A stretch of 64,000 nucleotides of DNA from positions 62,001 through 126,000 of the forward strand of contig NZ_FPBO01000014.1 of the NCBI RefSeq assembly GCF_900116645.1. Reading direction: 5' to 3'. Position numbers and translations under genes: made by a program. This document shows positions 58,459-64,000 of this stretch, piece by piece (position 1 is the first letter of the stretch; each line of letters opens with the position of its first letter). This DNA comes from Pseudoduganella namucuonensis. GTDB taxonomy: Bacteria > Pseudomonadota > Gammaproteobacteria > Burkholderiales > Burkholderiaceae_D. The notes beneath the pieces are model-generated. The model was not told the origin of the DNA. It made no database searches and saw only the letters and a list, made by a program, of their open reading frames with translations.

Positions 58459-59838
58459 CTACGTCAGCGCGCGCGCGACCTCCGGCTGCGCCAGCACCTG
58501 GTCCAGCGTGGCCTTCAGGCGCGTGAACAACAGGCTGAATTCGTCCTCCGTGTAGCACAGCGCGGGCGCGAAGCCGAGGATGTTGTCGCCGAAGGCGCGG
58601 AACACCACGTTGTTCTCGTAGGCCGCCTGCGCGATGCGCTCGTGCAGCCGCAGCGCCGGGTCGAACTGGCGCTTGTCCTCCTTGTCGGCCACCAGTTCCA
58701 GCGCGCCGAGCAGGCCGCGGCTGCGGGCGTCGCCGACCAGGGGATGGGCGAGCAGGTCGCGCAGCCCCCGCTCGAACTGAGGCGCGCGGGCGACGCCGTT
58801 GGCCAGCAGGCCGCCCTCCTGGTACAGGCGCAGCACCTCCAGCCCGATCGCGGCGCTGACCGGGTGCGCCGAATAGGTCTGGCCGTGGCCGACCGCGAGC
58901 TCCGGTCCGGCGCCCTCGGCGATGGCCTGGTAGATGGCGTCCGACATCATCAGCGCGCCCATGGGGGCGTAGCCGGCGGTCAGGCCCTTGGCCAGCGTCA
59001 TCATGTCCGGCGCCACGCCCTCGGCCTCGCAGGCGAACATCGGGCCGGTGCGGCCGAAGCCGGTGATCACCTCGTCCAGCACGAACAGGATGCCCAGCTC
59101 GCGGCAGGCGTCCGCCATGGCTTTCAGCCAGCCCTTGGGCGGCACGATGACGCCGCCGGAGCCCTGGATAGGTTCGCAGAAGAAGGCGGCCACCGTGTCC
59201 GCGCCCAGTTGCGCGACCTTGGCGCGCAATTCCGCGACGGAGGCGGCGATCAGCGCTTGCGGATCGGCGCCCAGCGGGTTGCGGTAGGGGTAGGGCGAGG
59301 AGATGTAGTGCTGGCTGGGCAGCGGCAGGTTGAAGTGGCGCTGGAACAGCGGCAGCGCGGTCAGCCCGGCGCCCACCGACGACGAACCGTGGTAGCCGCG
59401 CTGCAGCGAGATGAACTGGGTGCGTCCCGGCTGGCCGATGGCGTTATAGTAGTAGGCGATGTAGCGGATGGCGGCGTCCACCGCGTCCGAGCCGCCCTGG
59501 GTGAAGTAGACATGGCTCAGCGACGGGGGCGCCAGCTCCACCAGCCGCGCGGCCAGCCGGATGGCCGGTTCGGAACCGTAGCTGAAGTAGCCGGTGGCGT
59601 AGGGCAGGCGGCGCATCTGCTCGGTGGCGGCTTGCACGATGCTCTCCTGGCCGTAGCCGGTGTTGACGCACCACAGGCCGGAGAAGGCGTCCAGCAGTTC
59701 GCGGCCGGAGGCGTCGCGCAGGAAGGCGCCGCTGCCCGATTCCAGTATCGTGGCGCCGCGCTTTTCGTGGGCGCGGAAGTTGGTGACGGGGTGGATCAGG
59801 TGCTGGCGGTCGAGGTCGAGAAGGGTGGGCTTGGTCAT
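58459..59838 (-). CDS. Class III (omega-amino acid/diamine) aminotransferase, PLP-dependent
   Basis: A 459-residue fold-type I aminotransferase. Motifs include LLDAFSGLWCVNTGYGQES, YFTQGGSDAVDAAIRY, the PLP-Asp segment FVLDEVITGFGRTG, and LAKGLTAGYAPMGAL with the PLP-binding Lys. Close relatives use pyruvate or 2-oxoglutarate with beta-alanine, diamines or diaminobutyrate (SpuC, DoeD). The product semialdehyde would feed the GabD-like dehydrogenase. Start is uncertain: 59838 (MTKPTLLDLDRQHL) was chosen, with an in-frame ATG at 59850; neither has a strong ribosome site. A palindromic element lies 108-124 bp upstream. Confidence 0.93.
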   Translation of the reverse strand: MTKPTLLDLDRQHLIHPVTNFRAHEKRGATILESGSGAFLRDASGRELLDAFSGLWCVNTGYGQESIVQAATEQMRRLPYATGYFSYGSEPAIRLAARLVELAPPSLSHVYFTQGGSDAVDAAIRYIAYYYNAIGQPGRTQFISLQRGYHGSSSVGAGLTALPLFQRHFNLPLPSQHYISSPYPYRNPLGADPQALIAASVAELRAKVAQLGADTVAAFFCEPIQGSGGVIVPPKGWLKAMADACRELGILFVLDEVITGFGRTGPMFACEAEGVAPDMMTLAKGLTAGYAPMGALMMSDAIYQAIAEGAGPELAVGHGQTYSAHPVSAAIGLEVLRLYQEGGLLANGVARAPQFERGLRDLLAHPLVGDARSRGLLGALELVADKEDKRQFDPALRLHERIAQAAYENNVVFRAFGDNILGFAPALCYTEDEFSLLFTRLKATLDQVLAQPEVARALT

Positions 59839-59918
59839 GATGGGGTCCATGTGTGGGTATGTCATCATCTTAGGGCCGGTGGCGCAGCGTGAGCTTGCGA
59901 ATCGGGGGGGCGGGTTTC

Positions 59919-59962
59919 GGCGGAAGTTGCGTATTTCGGGTGGCAGCGGCATTTTGTGCCGC
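59919..59962. promoter_or_regulatory. Lrp-type palindromic element E, upstream of the aminotransferase
   Basis: GCGGCA-TTTTG-TGCCGC (59946-59962) preceded by GGCGGAAGTTGCGTATTTCG. It matches element D at 36 of 44 bp with no gaps, including the 6-bp arms and a TTTT centre. It sits between the GhrA-like gene stop and the aminotransferase start. Confidence 0.7.
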
Positions 59963-59988
59963 GCCCCTTTTCCCCTCCCGCGGGGCCT

Positions 59989-60930
59989 TCAATAGCCGCG
60001 CCGCCGCTCCACCAGGCCCTCCAGCGGCTCGCCGGCCCGGTGCCGCCGCAGGTTCTCCAGCACGGCGCGCACCGCGCTGTCGGGCTGGGTCATGCTGGCG
60101 ATGTGCGGCGTCAGCATGATGGCGGGATGCTCCCAGTACGGGTGGCCGGGCGGCAGCGGTTCGGGATCGCACACGTCCAGCACGGCCCGCGCCAGTTGGC
60201 CGCTGTCCAGCGCGTCCAGCAGATCCTGCTGGACCAGATGGGGGCCGCGGCCGGCATGCACCAGGGCGGCGCCGGCCGGCAGGCGCTCGAACAGGCGGGC
60301 GTTCAGGATGCCGCGGGTCTCGTCCGTCAGCGGCAGCAGGCAGACCAGGATGTCGCAGCGGGCGGCGAAGCCGGGCAGCGCGGCGTCGCCGGCGTAGCAG
60401 TCCACGCCTTCCACGTCGTGCTGCGAGCGGCTCCAGGCGGAACAGGGGAAGCCCAGGCCGCGAAGCTGCGCCAGCACGGCCCTGCCCAGCACGCCCAGGC
60501 CGAGCACCCCCACCCGGCGCGAAGCGGCCGGACGCACCCGCAGCGCGCGCCAGACCTCGCAGCGCTGCTGCGCGGCGTAGGTTTGCCAGTCGCGGTGTAT
60601 CGACAGCACGGCCAGGGTCGCGTATTCGACCATGCCGCCGACGATGCCCGGTTCGACCATGCGCACCAGCGGCAGGCCGGCCGGCAGCGCCTCCAGGTCG
60701 AACTGGTCGATGCCGGCGCCGACCGAGAACAAGAGCTCGAGGCCGGTGTAGGCGGCCAGGTCGGCGGGCGGCTGCCAGGCCGCCAGGAAGCGCACCCGTG
60801 CCGGGTCGCCGACGTCGGGCCAGATGCGGAAGTCGACCTCCGGCGCGAGCTCGGCGAACAGGCCGCGCCATTCGGCGCCGCGCACCGGGTCGGCCTTGTA
60901 GACGAAAGTGCAAGGCGGGGTGTCGCTCAT
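59989..60930 (-). CDS. D-2-hydroxyacid dehydrogenase, glyoxylate/hydroxypyruvate reductase A-like
   Basis: A 313-residue NAD(P)-dependent reductase. It has the Rossmann motif GVLGLGVLGRAVL (about residue 140), the catalytic Arg in LVHAGRGPHLVQ, Glu in DVCDPEPLP and His in LTPHIAS. The N-terminal FVYKADPVRGAEWRGLFAELAP is of GhrA type, which reduces glyoxylate, hydroxypyruvate or a 2-oxo acid. Its stop lies downstream and the gene starts 2 bp after the GNAT gene stop, so the two are cotranscribed. In this cluster it may reduce the 2-oxo acid left after transamination or oxidation. Confidence 0.92.
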   Translation of the reverse strand: MSDTPPCTFVYKADPVRGAEWRGLFAELAPEVDFRIWPDVGDPARVRFLAAWQPPADLAAYTGLELLFSVGAGIDQFDLEALPAGLPLVRMVEPGIVGGMVEYATLAVLSIHRDWQTYAAQQRCEVWRALRVRPAASRRVGVLGLGVLGRAVLAQLRGLGFPCSAWSRSQHDVEGVDCYAGDAALPGFAARCDILVCLLPLTDETRGILNARLFERLPAGAALVHAGRGPHLVQQDLLDALDSGQLARAVLDVCDPEPLPPGHPYWEHPAIMLTPHIASMTQPDSAVRAVLENLRRHRAGEPLEGLVERRRGY

Positions 60931-60932
60931 GG

Positions 60933-61793
60933 TCAGCCCAGCGCCTGGTTGATGATGGCGAACTGGCGCACGCTGGCGTCGTGCAGCGGCGCCTCGCCGC
61001 GCGCCATGGCCAGCACCCTGTCCACCTGCATCAGGCCCAGTTCCGTCAACCAGGGCCCGAGGCCGGAGTCGCCGGCCACGTCGACGCGGATGAAGGCGCC
61101 GGCGTAGGTGCCGGTCCAGTGGCTGATCAGCGCCTTGGCGCGCTCGATGTCGGGCGCGATCACGGGGCCGATCACGTAGCCGTGGCCGAAACGGCGCAAC
61201 AGGGCGCAGCCTATGACCTCGTCGTAACGGTCGATGACCACGCCCTCGCTCACTTCCAGCAACGCCGCCAGCACGGTGGCGCGCGGCATGCCGGCCGCGC
61301 GCGCGGCCAGCGCCGCCAGGCGCGGACCGTCGCGGGAGCCCAGCGGCCGTATGCGTTCGCCCGGCCGCAGCGGTATCAAGGGCGAATTGAACACCGTGCC
61401 CTGGTGCTGCTCGACCGCGCCGATGGTTTCGAAGCCCATGCTCTCGTACAGCGCCTTGCCGGCCTCGGTGGCGTGCAGCAGCACCGTGCGTTCGCCCAGT
61501 TCGGCCATCACCAGCGCCATCAGCTTGCGTCCGATGCCGTTGCCTTGCCAGGCCTCGGCCACGATCACCATGCCCAGCGAAGCGAATTCCTGGCCATGGC
61601 TCCAGCACATCACGGTGCCCACCAGGCCTGTCTCGTCCTCCGCCACGTAGCCGGTGCCGAGCCGGTGTATCAACTGCCAGTCCTCCAGGCGGTGCGGCCA
61701 GCGCACCGACAGCGATAATCGCTGCGCCGCGTCGAGATCGTCCTCCGTCATGCGGCGATAACGCAGCGCCGCTGCTGCTTTTTTGGTTGTCAC
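60933..61793 (-). CDS. Double-GNAT N-acetyltransferase
   Basis: A 286-residue protein with two GNAT-fold halves. The first (residues about 10-135) has EAWQGNGIGRKLMALVM, the acetyl-CoA-binding loop, and LYESMGFETIGAVEQHQG. The second (about 150-286) resembles the Acetyltransf_18 domain: VSEGVVIDRYDEVIGCALLRRFG and GAFIRVDVAGDSGLGPWLTELGL. Substrate may be an amino or amine compound, acetylated as in related amine catabolic clusters. I chose the GTG at 61793 because GGAGG lies 6 bp before it; an ATG at 61751 would lose the first strand. A palindromic element lies 118-140 bp upstream. Confidence 0.88.
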   Translation of the reverse strand: MTTKKAAAALRYRRMTEDDLDAAQRLSLSVRWPHRLEDWQLIHRLGTGYVAEDETGLVGTVMCWSHGQEFASLGMVIVAEAWQGNGIGRKLMALVMAELGERTVLLHATEAGKALYESMGFETIGAVEQHQGTVFNSPLIPLRPGERIRPLGSRDGPRLAALAARAAGMPRATVLAALLEVSEGVVIDRYDEVIGCALLRRFGHGYVIGPVIAPDIERAKALISHWTGTYAGAFIRVDVAGDSGLGPWLTELGLMQVDRVLAMARGEAPLHDASVRQFAIINQALG

Positions 61794-61910
61794 GTTCTTC
61801 CTCCAGTTCGAGCCGTGTTCCAGGCACGGCATGCGACCATGCTACCGCGGCCCGCGCGGCCCGCGCCAGCGCTGAAAACAGAACGCAAGTAAGTCCCGGG
61901 GAGGCCCGCC

Positions 61911-61933
61911 GTTTCAGCACTTTGTGCCGAAAC
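61911..61933. promoter_or_regulatory. Lrp-type palindromic element F, upstream of the GNAT gene
   Basis: GTTTCAGCAC, TTT, GTGCCGAAAC (one arm mismatch). Core AGCA-CTTTG-TGCC has the same GCA-N5-TGC geometry as elements A, C, D and E. No obvious 44-bp context match. It lies 118-140 bp upstream of the GTG start and in the 263-bp gap before copC. Confidence 0.55.
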
Positions 61934-62056
61934 GGACGGTGTTTTTTCCCATCCCTGTCAAGTGTGCGCGCGGCGGCGAAAAGGGCTTGACCTTACCATG
62001 GGGGAAGGGATTATCGTGTCTCCTGCGTACACTTCCCGACACGACAAGGAACCATC

Positions 62057-62428
62057 ATGATGAAACGATTGCATACCCTCTCGCTGGCCGCCATGCTGGC
62101 CGCCGGCGCGCTGGCCAGCCCCCTGGCCGCCGCCCACGCCGCGCTGAAGAATTCCAACCCGGCCGCCAATGCGGTGCTGGAGCAGGCGCCGCGCGAGATC
62201 GTCCTCACCTTCAACGAGAAGGTGGAGCCGGCGTTCAGCTCCATCGCCGTGCTGGAGGCGGGCGGCAAGGATATCGCGGCCGGCAAGGCGCAGGTGGACG
62301 CCGCCAATCCGCTGCTGATGAAGCTGGAGTTGCCCGCGCTGGCGGCGGGCGCCTACAGCGTGCGCTGGGTGGCGGTCGGTCCCGACGGGCATCGCCGCAC
62401 CGGGCAGTTCGGCTTCACGGTGAAGTGA
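62057..62428 (+). CDS. copC: Periplasmic copper-binding protein CopC
   Basis: A 123-residue protein with a signal peptide ending AAHAA; the mature chain probably begins HAALKNSNPAANAVL, giving the N-terminal His of the CopC copper site. Other features are EIVLTFNEKVEPAF, and the C-terminal YSVRWVAVGPDGHRRTGQFGF with the His that completes the site. AAGGA lies 6 bp before the ATG at 62057. The stop is directly followed by the copD TTG start. Confidence 0.93.
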   Translation: MMKRLHTLSLAAMLAAGALASPLAAAHAALKNSNPAANAVLEQAPREIVLTFNEKVEPAFSSIAVLEAGGKDIAAGKAQVDAANPLLMKLELPALAAGAYSVRWVAVGPDGHRRTGQFGFTVK

Positions 62429-63349
62429 TTGGACACGCCCGCGCTGTTGCAGTGCCTTGCCACTTTCGCGCTGAACCTGGCGCTGGCCTGGATGGTGGGC
62501 GCGCTGACGGCCCGCTGGTGGCTGCGGCGGCATGACGGCTGGGGCGCGGCGGCCGGCGCCCGCTTGCTGGCGTCGCTGCGCTGGGCGGCGCCGCTGTGCA
62601 TGGTGGCCGCCGCCGCCGCGCTGTGGGCCGCCGCGGCGGCCATGGCGGGCGCGCCGCTGCTGGAATCCGGTGAAGCCTTGCGCCTGCTGCTGACGCAGAC
62701 GGCGTTCGGCAAGGCGGGGCAGGCGGGATTGGCGGCGCTGGCGGTGCTGGCCGCGCTGGCGTGGCTGGCGCCGTCGTGGCGCGGCTTCGACGGCGCTGCG
62801 TCGGCGCTGTTGCTGGCCTATGCCGCCAGCCGCGTCGCCAACAGCCACGCGGCCGAGCAGGGCCTGTTCAGCCTGGGCATCCTGGTGGAATACGTGCATC
62901 TGCTGCTGATCGCGCAGTGGACGGGCAGCGTGGCGGTGGCGGCCTGGGTGGTGCTGCCGCGGGCGGCCGCCGCGCGCGGCCAGGCGGGCCTCGCCACGGT
63001 CGCGCCGAACCGGCCGCTGTGCCGCTATCTGTGGCCCTTGTCCGACACGGCCGCCGCGGCGCTGGTGGGCATCGTCGCCACCGGCCTGTACAACGCCTGG
63101 CACGCGCTGGGCGCGCCGTCCGCCGCCATCGGCAATCCCTATGGCACGGCGCTGATCGTCAAACTGGTGCTGGTCGGGGTGGCGATCGCGCTGGGCGGCT
63201 ACAACAAGATGGCTGGATTCCCCGCCGCCGCGCGCGGCGACAGCCCGGGACCGGCGATGGCGGTGCTGCGGATCGAATCGGCGGTGCTGATCGGCGCGAT
63301 GCTGGCCGCCGCCGCCCTGGTCGGACAGCAGCCGCCGGCCGCCGGGTGA
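62429..63349 (+). CDS. copD: Copper-resistance inner-membrane protein CopD
   Basis: A 306-residue membrane protein with about eight helices and the CopD family features: conserved His in SRVANSHAAEQG and EYVHLLLIAQWTGSVAV, and in TGLYNAWHAL. It probably passes copper into the cytoplasm with CopC. The TTG at 62429 follows the copC stop by one base in frame and is preceded by GGTGAAG. No regulator is adjacent. Confidence 0.9.
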   Translation: MDTPALLQCLATFALNLALAWMVGALTARWWLRRHDGWGAAAGARLLASLRWAAPLCMVAAAAALWAAAAAMAGAPLLESGEALRLLLTQTAFGKAGQAGLAALAVLAALAWLAPSWRGFDGAASALLLAYAASRVANSHAAEQGLFSLGILVEYVHLLLIAQWTGSVAVAAWVVLPRAAAARGQAGLATVAPNRPLCRYLWPLSDTAAAALVGIVATGLYNAWHALGAPSAAIGNPYGTALIVKLVLVGVAIALGGYNKMAGFPAAARGDSPGPAMAVLRIESAVLIGAMLAAAALVGQQPPAAG

Positions 63350-63356
63350 GGAGACG

Positions 63357-63376
63357 CCGCCGCGCCCGCGCGGCGG
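63357..63376. terminator. GC-rich hairpin between convergent copCD and GH88/GH105 genes
   Basis: CCGCCGCGC, CC, GCGCGGCGG: perfect 9-bp arms with no T tract. It lies 7 bp after the copD stop and 21 bp before the stop of the opposite-strand gene, so it could serve both strands. Confidence 0.5.
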
Positions 63377-63397
63377 GCGCCGGGACCGTGGCGGAGC

Positions 63398-64000
63398 TTA
63401 CTGGCGCGGTCCCTGGTACATGAAGCCGCTGTCGTTCAGGCCGAACTTGTGGTTCTTCGTCAGCGTCGTGATTTCCGCGCCGGCCAGCAGCACCGGGCCG
63501 TAGCCGTGGGCGGCCAGCGTGCTGACCGGGCGGTAGTAGTAGAACGCCGGGTCGAAGGCCATGCCGGTGCCGACGCAGATGTCCTCGACCTGTCCCTTCG
63601 CGTTGACCTTGTTGGCCACGGCGTTCCAGGCCAGGATGGCCATCGGGCCGTACATCTCCTTGTCCACATAGCCGCGGTTCACCGAGCGCGCGATGGCGTA
63701 GGCGTAGATGGCGGTGGCCGAGGTTTCCAGGTAGGAGTCGTTGCGGTCCAGCAGCTGGTGCCAGGAGCCGATCCTGGACTGGTAGGAGCCCAGGCCCTTG
63801 ATGTGCGCGCGCAGTTGCGCCAGCACCTTAGGATAGCCCGGGTGGTCCTTGGGCAGCACCTCCAGTACTTCGACCATGGCCATCACGGCCCAGCCGTTGG
63901 CGCGCGCCCAGTGCATCTCGGGGTGGTCCTTCATGCCCTCGACCCAGCCGTGCATGTAGATGCCCAGCTGCGGATTGAACATGCGCTTGGAGATCTGCAG
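63398..64000 (-). CDS. Unsaturated glucuronyl / rhamnogalacturonyl hydrolase family (GH88/GH105), C-terminal part
   Basis: The last 200 residues of a protein whose start lies beyond the window edge. Family phrases are MHWARANGWAVMAMVEVLEVLP (start MHWARANGW, with the catalytic-region Asp/Arg environment), RIGSWHQLLDRNDSYLETSATAIYAYAIARSV (abridged) and a C-terminal ICVGTGMAFDPAFYYYRP. These enzymes hydrolyse the unsaturated uronic acids left by polysaccharide lyases such as those at the other end of the window. Confidence 0.9.
   Translation of the reverse strand: MQISKRMFNPQLGIYMHGWVEGMKDHPEMHWARANGWAVMAMVEVLEVLPKDHPGYPKVLAQLRAHIKGLGSYQSRIGSWHQLLDRNDSYLETSATAIYAYAIARSVNRGYVDKEMYGPMAILAWNAVANKVNAKGQVEDICVGTGMAFDPAFYYYRPVSTLAAHGYGPVLLAGAEITTLTKNHKFGLNDSGFMYQGPRQ

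Noticed and set aside
1..64000. Mobile elements, prophage, CRISPR, tRNA or rRNA genes
   Set aside because: No transposase, integrase, repeat-spacer array or RNA-gene signature was seen; gene order and composition look like ordinary chromosome.

Overview
The window is GC-rich, densely packed and typical of a betaproteobacterium. Overlapping ATGA stop/start junctions, an orphan Bug-type binding protein, glucarate dehydratase, PaoABC, EptA, a small phasin-like protein and many TonB-dependent receptors suggest Burkholderiales, probably Oxalobacteraceae (Massilia/Duganella/Janthinobacterium group). That placement is inference. I see no rRNA, tRNA, CRISPR array, transposase or integrase.

Left part (1-24 kb). 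Two convergent polysaccharide-lyase-like paralogs are followed by paoABC (periplasmic molybdenum aldehyde oxidoreductase), an RCC1-repeat lipoprotein and a PglL-type oligosaccharyltransferase/O-antigen ligase with a G8 tract inside the gene. Next come a Cache-HAMP-GGDEF diguanylate cyclase, a small ORF and a PAS histidine kinase with an eroded ATPase domain. A sugar-acid locus (gudD, Bug binding protein, MFS) has two promoters carrying the same 22-bp operator-like sequence. Then follow hom, an AhpD-like protein, a phasin-like protein, a TonB receptor, an mgtC-exoD pair, an ArsR-SRPBCC pair with a palindrome on the start codon, and a secreted protein.

Middle (24-50 kb). A LysE exporter overlaps tail-to-tail with an eptA-pap2 operon (lipid A phosphoethanolamine and phosphate remodelling). 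One of two closely similar TonB receptors follows. Then comes a tightly overlapping eight-gene leftward operon (29838-37627): a PuuB-like amine oxidase, a dipeptide/opine-type ABC importer without a binding protein, and a three-subunit HcnABC/opine-oxidase-like dehydrogenase, with an aldehyde dehydrogenase divergent from it. After that are a siderophore-type TonB receptor with two small exported proteins predicted to start with histidine, a secreted lipase with a small membrane-anchored partner, a HAD hydrolase, the second TonB receptor paralog, and a PepSY-flavin/2Fe-2S reductase fusion.

Right part (50-64 kb). An orphan family-5 binding protein, an acyltransferase-like membrane protein, TerD, and a leftward amine/amino-acid catabolic cluster: M14-type deacylase, semialdehyde dehydrogenase, Lrp/AsnC regulator, class III aminotransferase, GhrA-like reductase and a double-GNAT protein. 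The window ends with copCD and a partial GH88/GH105 hydrolase.

The most interesting signal is a set of palindromes with a GCA-N5-TGC core, 108-157 bp upstream of the operon, binding-protein, dehydrogenase, aminotransferase and acetyltransferase start codons. Two pairs also share a 44-bp ungapped context. They tie the binding-protein-less importer at 30-38 kb to the orphan binding protein at 51 kb and to the catabolic genes at 56-62 kb. The Lrp/AsnC protein encoded at 57.9-58.4 kb is the obvious candidate regulator. I propose one dispersed regulon for uptake and breakdown of an opine-like or N-substituted amino compound; the substrate cannot be read from the sequence.
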